64,000 bases of DNA from Halothiobacillus neapolitanus c2 (GCF_000024765.1 NC_013422.1:310001-374000), one strand, 5' to 3'. Positions 1-9,001 are shown, counted from the stretch's first letter. The notes: generated by a model from the sequence alone, not told the origin. Program-made: numbers and translations.

Positions 1-787
1 AGGCGGTGAGCCCTTGATCGCTCAGCCAGGCAGCGATTTCTTCTACCCGCTTGCGCGACAGACAGTAGACAATGCCCGCCTCGTTGGCGTGGTTGTCGCG
101 GATAAATCGCAACAGGGCGTCTCTGGCGCTGCCTGCGTGATTCTGCGCGATGTGATAGCGGATATTGGGCCGATCAAAGCTGCTGATGAACACCCGCGCA
201 TTGTTCAACCCGAGGCGATACAGGATTTCTTGTTGGGTGGTTCCGTCTGCGGTGGCCGTGAGTGCGATGCGGGGTATGTCGGGAAAATATTGGCCCAATT
301 CACCCAAACGAATGTATTCAGGGCGAAAATCATGTCCCCATTGCGAGACGCAGTGTGCTTCGTCGATGGCGATCAGGTTGATGGAGGCGTCGCGTAACAG
401 CGATAAGGTGTCGGCATTGAGCAGGCGTTCCGGTGCGACGTAAAGTAAATCGAGCGTGCCCGCGCGTAATTGTTTTCGCACTAATTGCGCTTCTTCGCCC
501 GTTTGTGTGGAGTTGAGAAACGCAGCCGCAACGCCCGCCTGGCGCAGTGCCGCCACTTGATCTTGCATCAGCGCAATGAGCGGCGATACGACGATGGCCG
601 TGCCGGACAGCGCGAGCGCAGGCACCTGATAACACAATGATTTGCCGCCACCTGTCGGCATTAACACGAGTGCGTCACGACCACTCATCACGGTATCGAT
701 CACCTCGGCCTGCGGCCCCCGAAAAGCGGGATAGCCGAAAACCGTGTTGAGAATATGCAGTGGTGATGAGATGACGTTAGGATTCAT
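1..787 (-). CDS. recQ: ATP-dependent DNA helicase RecQ, 5' part (runs off the window)
   Basis: RecQ is a 3'-5' superfamily 2 helicase acting in recombination and fork repair. The reverse complement reads from an ATG at 787-785 to the window edge with no stop, giving about 262 residues. Visible motifs are a Walker A segment MPTGGGKS, the DEAH box followed by CVSQWGHDFRPEY (motif II plus the RecQ aromatic-rich loop), and TATADG-type motif III. The helicase core is therefore present, while the zinc-binding, winged-helix and HRDC parts lie outside. It is divergently oriented to the next gene, and about 110 bp between them must hold both promoters. The family is clear; completeness cannot be judged. 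Confidence 0.93.
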   Translation of the reverse strand, partial: MNPNVISSPLHILNTVFGYPAFRGPQAEVIDTVMSGRDALVLMPTGGGKSLCYQVPALALSGTAIVVSPLIALMQDQVAALRQAGVAAAFLNSTQTGEEAQLVRKQLRAGTLDLLYVAPERLLNADTLSLLRDASINLIAIDEAHCVSQWGHDFRPEYIRLGELGQYFPDIPRIALTATADGTTQQEILYRLGLNNARVFISSFDRPNIRYHIAQNHAGSARDALLRFIRDNHANEAGIVYCLSRKRVEEIAAWLSDQGLTA

Positions 788-899
788 CTGTTCATTAAAA
801 CACAACCGCGCGCCCGATCGGTTGCGTTGCGCAGCGGTGCGCGCGGTGTACCATTTCGATCTGGATGCGGGTTGTTCGAAAAATAATAGAGAGAAATAT

Positions 900-1427
900 A
901 TGGCGTGGCTTTCGTACCTGCAATTGGTGATTTTTCGTGTCGGGCCAGAGGATATGCCTGCAGGTTGGCATGCGACCACTTGGGCGTTTATTTGGTTTTT
1001 AGTGACCGGTTCGATGATGGTGTTCGCCGATCGGGCAGCGGGTGAATCCTTGCAAGCAGCGCTTGGACAGAGCTTTTTCGACAATGTGCTTAATGCTGTT
1101 CTTGTGGCTGGGTACGCCTGGGGTTGGCTTGTTATTCGCAAACATCCCGAGCGTCTGGCGCAGTTGCTGACCGCTTTGTATGCTGCCCTGGGTGTGTTGA
1201 GCCTGGTGTTGGCCGCACTGTGGTGGTTGATGCCGATCACACCCGGCAAAGCACCCACAAACGGTTGGTGGATCATTGTGCTGTTTGTGTGGGATGTGTT
1301 GGTGGTCGGGCAGATTTTTCGCCGGGCGCTGGATTGGGGTGCCGCGCTCGGCGCATTGATTTCATTGGGTTATTTTATTCTGGCCGGTGTGGGTGTGGTT
1401 TGGGCGCATGCGTTGGTGTTTGGTTAA
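900..1427 (+). CDS. small multi-pass membrane protein, unknown function
   Basis: A 175-residue protein read from ATG 900, which follows a purine-rich AGAGA stretch. A longer reading from 744 is possible, but its first 52 residues are not membrane-like and overlap the recQ promoter region. Hydrophobicity suggests four membrane segments, roughly residues 27-43, 60-78, 88-110 and 123-170 (the last possibly two), with a short Arg/His-containing loop between the second and third. I recognise no family motif. It stands alone between divergent recQ and mpl, so context gives no function. It looks like a real inner-membrane protein because the hydrophobic periodicity is coherent and the stop is followed at once by the mpl upstream region. 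Confidence 0.7.
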   Translation: MAWLSYLQLVIFRVGPEDMPAGWHATTWAFIWFLVTGSMMVFADRAAGESLQAALGQSFFDNVLNAVLVAGYAWGWLVIRKHPERLAQLLTALYAALGVLSLVLAALWWLMPITPGKAPTNGWWIIVLFVWDVLVVGQIFRRALDWGAALGALISLGYFILAGVGVVWAHALVFG

Positions 1428-1493
1428 GGAACCTCTGATCACCTATTGGCAACGATTCTGGCAATTCTGAAGATCTAATTTGGGGCGTTTTGA

Positions 1494-2861
1494 TTGAAAA
1501 AAATTCACATTCTGGGCATTGCGGGCACGTTCATGGGGTCGCTGGCGCAATTGGCGAAAGCGATGGGTTTTGAAGTGTCCGGTCGCGATCTTGCCATTTA
1601 TCCCCCGATGAGCGACCAGTTGGCGCAGGCCGGTATCCCCGTGCAAACGGACATGAATGCCCCGTTGCCGCAGGATGCGGAGATCATCGTCGGCAATGTG
1701 ATGCGGCGGGATATGCCCGTCATCGACGAGCTGCTTTCCGGCTTTTTTCGTTACCGTTCCGGTCCGCAGTGGCTCGGAGAAGAAGTGCTTTGCGACAAAT
1801 TCGTGTTGGGCGTTGCCGGTACGCACGGCAAAACGACCACCAGTTCGATGTTGGCCTGGATTCTGGAGCAGGCGGGCATGGCGCCCGGCTTTTTGATTGG
1901 CGGCGTGCCCGGTAATTTCGGGGTGAGTGCGCGGCTCGGTGAAACGCCCTTTTTCGTGATTGAAGCCGACGAATACGATACGGCATTCTTCGATAAGCGC
2001 TCCAAGTTCCTGCACTATCGCCCACGTGGCGTAATTTTGAACAATCTTGAATTCGATCATGCGGATATATTCCCCGATCTGGCCGCGATTGAGCGCCAAT
2101 TTGCGCATTTTTTGCGATTGGTTCCAAATAAGGGGCTGGTGGTGATGGCCGATGCGACGCCCGCGCTTGAACGGGTTGTCGAACAGGGATGCTGGTCGCC
2201 TATCGAGCGGTTCGGTGCGCGTGACTCGGCACAGCCCTGGCGCTTGGTGGGTGAGGCCATCTGGTTGGAAGGTCAGCACCTCGGCGACATGCCCGCCAAT
2301 ATCATCGGGCGTCACAATAGGCTCAATGCCTTGGCGGCGCTGGCGCTGGCCCGATTCGCCGGTGTGCCACCCGAGCAGGGGTTGAATGCGCTGGCGGGCT
2401 TTGTCGGCGTGGCGCGGCGCTTGCAAAATCGAGGAACGGTGGCGGGTGTGACGGTATTTGATGACTTCGCCCACCATCCGACCGCCATTATCGAGACGAT
2501 TGCCGCATTGCGTGAGCAACAATCCGCATCGCCTCATTCCGGTCGTTTGATCGCCGTCGTCGACCCTCGCTCCAACACCATGCGCGCCGGGGTGCATCAG
2601 CATCAGTTGGCTGAAGCGCTGGCAGGTGCCGATCTGGTGGTGTTTCATAGCCCGGCTAATCTGGGATGGTCGCCGCGAGAGGCTTTGGCATCACTGGGTA
2701 CCCGAATCCGTTTCTCGCCGACGGTGGATGCGGTGCTGACCGACGTGCTGGCGCTGGCGCAACCTGATGACAAAATATTGGTGATGAGTAACGGCAGCTT
2801 TGATGGTGTTCACCAGCGGCTATTGGATGCGCTGGCGGCGCGAACCGCATCAATAGGCTAA
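1494..2861 (+). CDS. mpl: UDP-N-acetylmuramate:L-alanyl-gamma-D-glutamyl-meso-diaminopimelate ligase
   Basis: Mpl recycles cell-wall tripeptide by ligating it to UDP-MurNAc with ATP in the cytoplasm. The 455-residue protein has the Mur-ligase layout. An N-terminal Rossmann segment contains GIAGTFMGSLA (residues 8-18), whose FMG distinguishes Mpl from MurC. The ATP-binding loop GTHGKTTT lies at 109-116. The central domain has EADEYDTAFFDKRSKF, and the C-terminal domain has DDFAHHPTAI and DPRSNTMR. The start is TTG at 1494; no ATG precedes the conserved MKKIHILGIAGT segment. Length matches the family. It ends 34 bp before the LON-domain gene and may be cotranscribed with it. Confidence 0.95.
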   Translation: MKKIHILGIAGTFMGSLAQLAKAMGFEVSGRDLAIYPPMSDQLAQAGIPVQTDMNAPLPQDAEIIVGNVMRRDMPVIDELLSGFFRYRSGPQWLGEEVLCDKFVLGVAGTHGKTTTSSMLAWILEQAGMAPGFLIGGVPGNFGVSARLGETPFFVIEADEYDTAFFDKRSKFLHYRPRGVILNNLEFDHADIFPDLAAIERQFAHFLRLVPNKGLVVMADATPALERVVEQGCWSPIERFGARDSAQPWRLVGEAIWLEGQHLGDMPANIIGRHNRLNALAALALARFAGVPPEQGLNALAGFVGVARRLQNRGTVAGVTVFDDFAHHPTAIIETIAALREQQSASPHSGRLIAVVDPRSNTMRAGVHQHQLAEALAGADLVVFHSPANLGWSPREALASLGTRIRFSPTVDAVLTDVLALAQPDDKILVMSNGSFDGVHQRLLDALAARTASIG

Positions 2862-2895
2862 AGTCAGTCCATTGTTCCAAAAGAGTGATGGTTGT

Positions 2896-3486
2896 ATGAA
2901 GGACGTCACGTTGTTGCCTCTTTTCCCCCTGCACACGGTGCTTTTCCCTGGCGGACATCTCCCGCTGCGCATTTTTGAAACGCGCTATATCGACATGGTG
3001 CGCACTTGCTTGCGCGAAGGGCGTCCGTTTGGCGTTGTGTTGCTCAAGCAGGGGAGCGAAGTTCGCCAGAGCGATGATGATCTCAGCGAATTTTACGATG
3101 TGGGCGCCGGCGCGGTGATCGTCGATACCGATCTTGGAACCGACGGTATGCTGCATATCGAAACGCAGGGCCAGGGGCGCTTCCGTGTGCTGCGTTCATG
3201 GTCTGAGCGCGATGGCTTATTTCGGGCAGAGGTCGAGTGGTTGCCCGAGGCTACCATCGTGACTCGGTCCAATGCTGATGAGCGCCTGCGTGATTTCCTG
3301 CTGCGGATCATGGAAGATGCAGCCCCCCCTTATCCGAATGCCCTTTTCGATGACCCGGTTTGGGTGGTGTATCGCCTGCTCGAACGCCTGCCCGTTAAGT
3401 TGGAAGACCGTCAGCGGGTACTTGGCGCAGAGCGACTCGACCTGACGGTTCGCCATCTTTCTGCCATGATTGCCGCTTTCGAATAA
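2896..3486 (+). CDS. LON substrate-binding-domain protein (peptidase S16 N-terminal domain only)
   Basis: A 196-residue stand-alone version of the N-terminal substrate-binding domain of Lon protease, with no ATPase or Ser-Lys protease part. The start of the fold is visible as LPLFPLHTVLFPGG, followed by LRIFETRYIDMV, the family signature. ATG 2896 is preferred over a TTG at 2872 because the conserved region begins immediately after it. Such single-domain proteins are widespread in proteobacteria; their role is not settled, and binding of misfolded protein is only presumed. It lies just after mpl and is followed by a structured region ending in a terminator. Confidence 0.85.
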   Translation: MKDVTLLPLFPLHTVLFPGGHLPLRIFETRYIDMVRTCLREGRPFGVVLLKQGSEVRQSDDDLSEFYDVGAGAVIVDTDLGTDGMLHIETQGQGRFRVLRSWSERDGLFRAEVEWLPEATIVTRSNADERLRDFLLRIMEDAAPPYPNALFDDPVWVVYRLLERLPVKLEDRQRVLGAERLDLTVRHLSAMIAAFE

Positions 3487-3520
3487 CAATCCGGTAAGCT
3501 TTTAGTATTTCCATTCCGTT

Positions 3521-3541
3521 GCCGAGGTGGTTTACCTTGGC
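3521..3541 (+). other. stem-loop in the thioredoxin leader
   Basis: GCCGAGGT and ACCTTGGC form an 8-bp stem (one G-U pair) around a five-base loop. It precedes a second, terminator-like hairpin by about 40 bases, within the 173-bp gap between the LON-domain gene and the thioredoxin gene. It may be part of a regulatory leader; it matches no riboswitch class I know. Confidence 0.4.
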
Positions 3542-3581
3542 GGCTAAGGCTGTTTTGCCTGCCCCCGCGGGAGTGACTTTG

Positions 3582-3617
3582 AAAGGTCATCTCGAATTAT
3601 TTCGAGGTGCCTTTTTT
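3582..3617 (+). terminator. intrinsic terminator or attenuator before the thioredoxin gene
   Basis: A long stem (AAAGG-bulge-CAYCTCGAA pairing with TTCGAGGTGCCTTT) closes a TTAT loop and ends in six T residues. It could simply end the mpl/LON transcript. The segment GACTTTGAAAGGTC just upstream can pair with itself and would use up the left arm, so an attenuator is also possible. Confidence 0.75.
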
Positions 3618-3659
3618 GTATCCCAATCCTTATGAGTTCAACCTTTGGAGTAACCACCA

Positions 3660-4040
3660 ATGACTATTCACGAAGCCACATTCGCCAATATCGATAACCT
3701 GATCAAGGAAAACGATATTCTGATCATCGATTTCTGGGCGCCCTGGTGCGGTCCTTGCCGTTCGTTCGCGCCGGTATTCGAGGCAGCGGCGGAGGCAAAC
3801 CCCAGCGTGGCTTTCGCCAAAGCAAACACAGAAGCCGAACAACAATTGGGTGCCTACTTCCAGATTCGCTCCATCCCAACCCTGATGATCTTCCGTGAGC
3901 AGATTCTGCTGTTCAATCAGGCCGGGGCCTTGCCTGCATCGGCGTTGGATGAATTGATCGGCAAGGTCAAGGAACTCGATATGGACGTGGTCCGTCAGGA
4001 AATCGAAAAAGCCGAGTCCGAGAGCCAACAGCAGCAGTAA
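3660..4040 (+). CDS. thioredoxin-family protein
   Basis: A 126-residue cytoplasmic thioredoxin fold protein. The redox motif WCGPC is intact (Cys30 and Cys33 within FWAPWCGPC), and the cis-proline loop is present as IRSIPTLMIF. Beyond the usual end of the fold (about residue 108) there is a charged tail finishing in a run of glutamines, which standard TrxA lacks. There is no signal peptide, so it should act as a cytoplasmic disulfide reductant. It is preceded by two hairpins including a terminator-like one, and it is followed 30 bp later by the AEC carrier. Whether it is the main cellular thioredoxin or a secondary one cannot be decided here. Confidence 0.92.
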   Translation: MTIHEATFANIDNLIKENDILIIDFWAPWCGPCRSFAPVFEAAAEANPSVAFAKANTEAEQQLGAYFQIRSIPTLMIFREQILLFNQAGALPASALDELIGKVKELDMDVVRQEIEKAESESQQQQ

Positions 4041-4070
4041 TGCCTGTCTGATCCTTTTCGAGGCGAAGTT

Positions 4071-4985
4071 ATGTTCAGTGTCATTGCCCAGATGGCGTTC
4101 ACCATCGGGCTGGGTGTGTTGTGGCGCTATTATCCCGTTGGCGGCCTAACGGCAGATCGCGCCCGAATTGCGCTGACAACGTCGGTTTATTACTTTTTTC
4201 TGCCTGCGCTCGTGCTGGATGTGCTTTGGCGCGCACCGCTCGGTGTCGATACGTTCAAAATAATGTTGGCGGCCGCGACCGGGGTGTTGGTCTCCATGGC
4301 GGCGATGTTTTTAGCGGCACGATTCATGACACTTACCCGAGGACAGTTGGGTGCGCTGGTGTTGGCAGCCAGTTTCCCAAATGCCACCTATATGGGCCTG
4401 CCTTTGTTGAGCAGCCTGTATGGCGATGCGGGTAAAGCAATTGCCATTCAATATGATTTGTTTGCTTGCACGCCCTTGTTGCTCTCGGTTGGGTTATTGC
4501 TCGCCGCTCGGCTTGGGCAGCATGATGAAGTGGTTCACCCGATCAAATCGTTGCTCTTGGTGCCCCCGCTCTGGGCGGCCATCTTTGGTGCTGTTTTTAA
4601 CTTGATTGGTCTGCCGCAGCCCGATTGGGCACAAGGGTTTTTAGGTCGAATGGGCGGAGCGGTTGTGCCGATCATGCTGCTGGCATTAGGGATGAGCTTG
4701 CGACTTTCAACCTTAACGCCCCGGCATTTGTGGCGGGTCAGCCCGGCGCTCTTGATTCAAATCATCTTGATGCCATTGGTTGTGCTGGCGGTCGTCACTG
4801 CGCTTCATCTAACCGGCGATTTGCGCGTCGCGGTCGTGCTGGAAGCCGCTACCCCCGTCATGATTCTTGGGCTGGTGCTGTGCGATCGTTTTGGTCTGGA
4901 TACCGAAATGTACGCCACAACCGCCACTGCCTCCATCTTGCTGGTGTTGGTCACGCTGCCGTTATGGCACTATTTATTGGTGTAA
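4071..4985 (+). CDS. AEC-family (auxin efflux carrier-like) permease
   Basis: A 304-residue integral membrane protein with about ten hydrophobic segments in two halves separated by a short polar loop near residues 145-155, the layout of the AEC/BART superfamily. The segment FPNATYMGLPLLSSLYG resembles the conserved NxxxxGLP region of this family. Known members export organic anions such as malonate or auxin-like acids; the substrate here is unknown. ATG 4071 follows a GAGGCGAAG purine stretch at good spacing. It sits between the thioredoxin and the FKBP gene, neither of which suggests a substrate. Confidence 0.85.
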   Translation: MFSVIAQMAFTIGLGVLWRYYPVGGLTADRARIALTTSVYYFFLPALVLDVLWRAPLGVDTFKIMLAAATGVLVSMAAMFLAARFMTLTRGQLGALVLAASFPNATYMGLPLLSSLYGDAGKAIAIQYDLFACTPLLLSVGLLLAARLGQHDEVVHPIKSLLLVPPLWAAIFGAVFNLIGLPQPDWAQGFLGRMGGAVVPIMLLALGMSLRLSTLTPRHLWRVSPALLIQIILMPLVVLAVVTALHLTGDLRVAVVLEAATPVMILGLVLCDRFGLDTEMYATTATASILLVLVTLPLWHYLLV

Positions 4986-5047
4986 AACCGTTGTGTCGTG
5001 TCGTTCCGATCGGGCGTATCGGTACGGCCTGTTGAGGAGTTTTGTTC

Positions 5048-5608
5048 ATGCAGATTGAAAAAAATGTCGTTGCCCGTCTGAATTATGTGCTGAAGGACGA
5101 CGACGGCGCGATCATTGATGCGACGCAAACGCGCGTTTTCGAATACATCCATGGTTTCGGGAACCTCATTCCCGCGCTAGAAAACCAGCTGTCCGGCAAA
5201 AAGGAGGGTGACCGTTGCCAGATCACCATCGAGCCGGAAGATGCCTATGGCTTGCACGATGAAACGGCGGTCATCAAGGTGCCGCGTTCACGTTTCGACC
5301 CGGCCGTCGAGCTGGTCGAAGGCAATATGGTCGAAACGCTGGGACCAGAAGGTCGGATTGAAATGCTGATCCTGTCGGTGGACGGCGATGAAGTGACCGT
5401 CGATCTCAATCACCCTCTGGCCGGTTTGCGGCTGCATTTCGATGTCGAGGTTGGTGGGTTGCGGATGGGCCATCCCGATGAAATCAAGCACGGGCGCGTT
5501 CACCCCGGCGGGCACCACCTGATGGTGGGCGATTCAACCTACATGGGTGACTGGGAAGGTGGACCGGAAGTGGATTCGACAAAAGAGCAGGGCGAAACCC
5601 GTGGTTGA
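5048..5608 (+). CDS. slyD: FKBP-type peptidyl-prolyl isomerase, SlyD-like
   Basis: A 186-residue cytoplasmic prolyl isomerase/chaperone. The FKBP half-domains flank an insert-in-flap domain: LNYVLKDDDG and GNLIPALENQLSGKKEG at the start, EDAYG before the insert, and LNHPLAGLRLHFDVEV closing the fold. ATG 5048 has GAGGAG eight bases upstream; a TTG at 5042 would be too close to it. The tail has HGRVHPGGHH but not the long His/Cys-rich metal-binding tail of E. coli SlyD, so a nickel role is less certain. Its last codons overlap the start of the M61 peptidase gene, pointing to translational coupling. Confidence 0.9.
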   Translation: MQIEKNVVARLNYVLKDDDGAIIDATQTRVFEYIHGFGNLIPALENQLSGKKEGDRCQITIEPEDAYGLHDETAVIKVPRSRFDPAVELVEGNMVETLGPEGRIEMLILSVDGDEVTVDLNHPLAGLRLHFDVEVGGLRMGHPDEIKHGRVHPGGHHLMVGDSTYMGDWEGGPEVDSTKEQGETRG

Positions 5609-7409
5609 GGCCGTGGCTAATCTGCCGACAGTTCATTACCGGCTGGATTTTTCCCGTGCTCATATGCGCTACATCGGCGTATGCCTGAGCTTGCCTTCGG
5701 GTAACGCCGCTTCTGGCGCGGCAGCTTGGCAGTTGAGCTTGCCCGCCTGGATTCCCGGTAGTTATCTGATCCGGGATTTTGCCAAGAACCTGGTCGGCAT
5801 GAAGGCGCGTACCGTCACGGGCCAGCCGGTCGCCATCACACCGCTGGATCAGCAGACCTGGCAGTTGCCGACGTGCGATCAGGCGATTGAGGTGCGTTTT
5901 GAGGTGTACTGCGCCGATTTTTCCGTTCGTACCGCTCATGTCGATCCGGATCATGCGTTTTTCAACGGCAGCAGTGTTTTCCTGCGGGTGCACGGGCTGG
6001 AGCAACAGCCGCATTCCGTTTGCCTTGAAGGGGCACCGGCGCACTGGCGCGTTGCCACGACCCTGCCGGAGGTGGCGGTCGACGATCTCGGTTTTGGGGA
6101 TTATCGGGCGGATGATTACGAAGCGCTGATCGATTTCCCCGTGGAAATGGGTGTGTTCGAAGTGGTGCGCTGGGTCAGTGCGGGCGTGCCGCATCGCATG
6201 GTGTTCAGTCATCCGCACCCTAAAACCGATTTTGCTCGCATTGCGCAAGACGTTTCCCGTATTTGCAGCACCGAAATCGATTTTTTCGGCGAAGCGCCCT
6301 TTTCACGCTATCTGTTTCTGGTGGCGCTGGATCGTCAGGGATTTGGTGGTTTGGAGCACCGTGATTCCACGGCGCTGATCTTCCCGCGCGATGATTTGCC
6401 CTTGATGGGCGAAACCGAAGTCACTCCGGCCTATCAGCGGTTTTTGAGTCTGTGCGCCCACGAGTATTTTCATTCCTGGAACGTCAAGCGCATCCGCCCG
6501 GATGCCTTCACGCAACTGCCTTTGGCGCGTCCGGCGCACACTCGGTTACTGTGGTTGTTCGAGGGGTTTACCAGTTATTTAGATGACTGGATGGTGCGCC
6601 GTGCCGGTTTGATTACTGAATCGGCTTATCTTGATGCCTTGGCGCAAACCATCAACCGTGCGGTGCGCGGCAAGGGGTGGTCGCGTCAAACGCTGGAAGA
6701 ATCGAGTTTCTATGCCTGGACCCGCTTTTATCAGCAAGATGAAAACGCCGTAAACGCCATCGTCAGCTATTACACTCGAGGCGCGCTCGTCGCGATGATG
6801 CTTGATCTGCAACTTCGCTTGTGTGGCGGCAGTCTGGCTGCGGTCATGCGCGAAATCTGGCGCGAATTCGGAGCCAAACCTCTGCCGGAGGGCGCGGCTA
6901 TTGAGCGATTTATTGAACGTGTCGGTGAACTTTCGCTGGGTGATTTTTTCGAGCAGGCGCTGCGCGGTACCGAGCCCCTTGAATTCGCCGCTTTGCTGGC
7001 CCGTTTCGGCGTGAATGCCGAGCCCGTGGCTGAATCGGCCCTGTCATCGGTTGATGCCGGTGCGGTCATCGGCGGTGATGATCCGCGCGTCGCCAAGGTT
7101 CAAGTGGTATTCGAAGATCGGCCTGCGGCTCAAGCGGGATTGGTTTCGGGTGATGAAATCATCGCCGTGGATGGTCTGGCCACGAGTGGCGCCGACTGGG
7201 GGAATCGAATTTGTCGCTATCAAGCGGGCGACGCGGTGCAATTGACGGGTTTTCGGCAGGGGCGTTTGCACCAATGGACGCTGGTGCTGTCTGAACCCGT
7301 TCTGAATCAATGGCGCCTGCGGCTGGCTTCCGAGCTGACGGCGGTCGAACCCGAGGCGTTATTGCGTCGGCGCGACTGGCTTGCGGCTTCGCCCTCGGCG
7401 CGTTCGTGA
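5601..7409 (+). CDS. M61-family (glycyl aminopeptidase-like) metallopeptidase with PDZ domain
   Basis: A protein of about 602 residues with an N-terminal beta domain, a catalytic domain carrying the zinc motif HEYFH (near residues 287-291, followed by SWNVKRIRP, typical of M61), and a C-terminal PDZ domain containing AGLVSGDEIIAVDG. No clear signal peptide is seen. The start is taken as GTG 5601, overlapping the slyD stop by eight bases. GTG 5613 is an alternative, and a frame open to 5547 would overlap slyD further. Its stop overlaps the birA start (TGATG), so slyD, this gene, birA and coaX look like one transcript. The physiological substrate is unknown. Confidence 0.9.
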   Translation: MVEAVANLPTVHYRLDFSRAHMRYIGVCLSLPSGNAASGAAAWQLSLPAWIPGSYLIRDFAKNLVGMKARTVTGQPVAITPLDQQTWQLPTCDQAIEVRFEVYCADFSVRTAHVDPDHAFFNGSSVFLRVHGLEQQPHSVCLEGAPAHWRVATTLPEVAVDDLGFGDYRADDYEALIDFPVEMGVFEVVRWVSAGVPHRMVFSHPHPKTDFARIAQDVSRICSTEIDFFGEAPFSRYLFLVALDRQGFGGLEHRDSTALIFPRDDLPLMGETEVTPAYQRFLSLCAHEYFHSWNVKRIRPDAFTQLPLARPAHTRLLWLFEGFTSYLDDWMVRRAGLITESAYLDALAQTINRAVRGKGWSRQTLEESSFYAWTRFYQQDENAVNAIVSYYTRGALVAMMLDLQLRLCGGSLAAVMREIWREFGAKPLPEGAAIERFIERVGELSLGDFFEQALRGTEPLEFAALLARFGVNAEPVAESALSSVDAGAVIGGDDPRVAKVQVVFEDRPAAQAGLVSGDEIIAVDGLATSGADWGNRICRYQAGDAVQLTGFRQGRLHQWTLVLSEPVLNQWRLRLASELTAVEPEALLRRRDWLAASPSARS

Positions 7410-8233
7410 TGGTGCCGTTCGATTTTCATGCACTTCGGCTGCGATTGGATGAGCGTGCGTTTGTAGAACAGGCGGCCGCGGTCGTGCTGCCTTCTGTGGA
7501 TTCAACCAGTGATTACTTGCGCGCACATTGGCCCGATCAAGCCGAAGCGGGCGCATCGTGGTCGATTTGCGTGGCCCAAACGCAAACCGCTGGCCGAGGT
7601 CGTCATGGTCATCACTGGCGAAGCGAACCGGGATCGGGTTTATGGTTCTCCTGCGCGGTTCCCGTGGTGCCGTGCACGGCCGAAGTGGTCCCCCCGCTGA
7701 GTCTGGTTGTCGCATCAGAATTGATTCGCGTATTAAATGCGGTGGGTTTCGAAATCGGACTCAAATGGCCGAACGATCTGTGGTGCCACGATAGCAAGGT
7801 TGGCGGCCTGCTGGTCGAGCAGATGGGCGTGGGTGTGGCACGCTATTGGTTGATCGGTATCGGCATCAATTGGTTGGCGCCAACGCATCTGCCCCAAGAT
7901 AAAACCGGTGTGGTGCCTTCGGTGACGGGATTGTTCGAAGAGGGCGAGCTGTCGTCGATTGATCGCGAGGCACTGGCCGAGCAACTCATCATGGTTGCGA
8001 TACACGCGGCCCGGCACCCGGAATCTTGGTCGGAATCCATGCGACGAGCCAACCACTGGAATGCGCTTTTGGGCCGTCGCGTGCAATTGTGGCATGCGGG
8101 TGAGGCCGGTGAAACCGGCCTTGCGGGTGATATCAAACTCAATGGCGAACTCGGTTTTGTATCCGATGTCGGCGATTTCCGTTCGATCGGTGGATCGATC
8201 AGCGTGCGATTAGTCCAGGATGAGGGCTGCTGA
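7409..8233 (+). CDS. birA: biotin--[acetyl-CoA-carboxylase] ligase without HTH domain
   Basis: A 274-residue enzyme that makes biotinyl-AMP and biotinylates the AccB subunit. Diagnostic segments are VDSTSDYL (residues 30-37), the adenylate loop GRGRHG (62-67), and KWPND with a following K-VGGLL (119-134). Compared with E. coli BirA, the roughly 60-residue N-terminal helix-turn-helix is missing, so this should be a monofunctional ligase rather than a biotin-operon repressor. The start ATG 7409 overlaps the upstream stop codon; coaX follows with no gap. Pairing birA with coaX is common, since both act in cofactor metabolism. Confidence 0.94.
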   Translation: MVPFDFHALRLRLDERAFVEQAAAVVLPSVDSTSDYLRAHWPDQAEAGASWSICVAQTQTAGRGRHGHHWRSEPGSGLWFSCAVPVVPCTAEVVPPLSLVVASELIRVLNAVGFEIGLKWPNDLWCHDSKVGGLLVEQMGVGVARYWLIGIGINWLAPTHLPQDKTGVVPSVTGLFEEGELSSIDREALAEQLIMVAIHAARHPESWSESMRRANHWNALLGRRVQLWHAGEAGETGLAGDIKLNGELGFVSDVGDFRSIGGSISVRLVQDEGC

Positions 8234-9001
8234 GTGAAGTGCTATATCGACGCCGGCAACACCCGAATCAAGTGGCAAATCGGCCCGAAAGGCAAGGCCA
8301 AGGCGCTGGCCTGGTCTGAAAAATCGCAATGGCTTGAACAAATGTCATCGTCGTCGGGTAAAAAGCAGACAATCTCAAAGTTTGTAGTTGCGACCGTCTC
8401 ATCGGAATCCCTGCGGCAGTGGCTGGCAGAAACATTGGCGGAAAATTTTGCCAATGTGCCCGTGCAATGGCTCAAAAGTCGGGCCCGATGCTGTGGCGTC
8501 AAGCTGGCCTACCCGGAAGTCTCCCAGTTCGGGGTAGACCGATTCTGCGCGTTGGTCGCGACCCGGCAACGTTGCCCGGATCAAGCCGTCTTGGTGATCA
8601 ACGCGGGAACGGCCATCACGGTTGATTACATAGCACCGACCGGGCAGCACGAGGGTGGAATCATCATGCCTTCGTTGGCCGCCATGAAAGCGGGTCTGAA
8701 TGCATTGGCACCAAATCTGAGTGATCGCCGGGAGCCACACGAATCGGGCGTGGGTGCGCAGACGGCCTGGTTGGCGACCAATACGGCAGACGCGCTGCAG
8801 TTGGGGCGTCAATGGATGCTCGTCAGTGCGCTCAGTCAGACAATAAACGCAATGCGTGCGCACGCGGCGCCTTGTTCGTTGGCTGTGGTTGTCGGCGGCG
8901 GCGATGCCATTGCCGTTCAAGCCATGATCGATCCCGCGGCTCACGTTGTCGAGAACCTCGTGCTGGAGGGGGTAAAGATCCTTGCCCGACAACGGGAGTA
9001 A
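8234..9001 (+). CDS. coaX: type III pantothenate kinase
   Basis: CoaX performs the first step of coenzyme A synthesis, phosphorylating pantothenate. The 255-residue protein shows the ASKHA-fold phosphate loop DAGNTRIKW (residues 6-14), the central VDRFCALVATR segment, and INAGTAITVDYI with the catalytic acidic residue context GGIIMPS. It starts with GTG directly after the birA stop, with no spacer, so it is probably translated by coupling. It is the last gene before the stable-RNA promoter at 9033. No type I (CoaA) enzyme is in the window. Confidence 0.95.
   Translation: MKCYIDAGNTRIKWQIGPKGKAKALAWSEKSQWLEQMSSSSGKKQTISKFVVATVSSESLRQWLAETLAENFANVPVQWLKSRARCCGVKLAYPEVSQFGVDRFCALVATRQRCPDQAVLVINAGTAITVDYIAPTGQHEGGIIMPSLAAMKAGLNALAPNLSDRREPHESGVGAQTAWLATNTADALQLGRQWMLVSALSQTINAMRAHAAPCSLAVVVGGGDAIAVQAMIDPAAHVVENLVLEGVKILARQRE

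Noticed and set aside
1443..2648. A 401-codon minus-strand frame opposite mpl
   Set aside because: It is antisense to a gene with unmistakable Mur-ligase motifs, is rich in His/Arg/Gln as antisense frames in this base composition are, and has no motif or ribosome binding site.
3490..3659. A known riboswitch (SAM, guanidine or similar) before the thioredoxin gene
   Set aside because: The hairpin loops lack the conserved bases of any class I could recall; described only as a structured leader.
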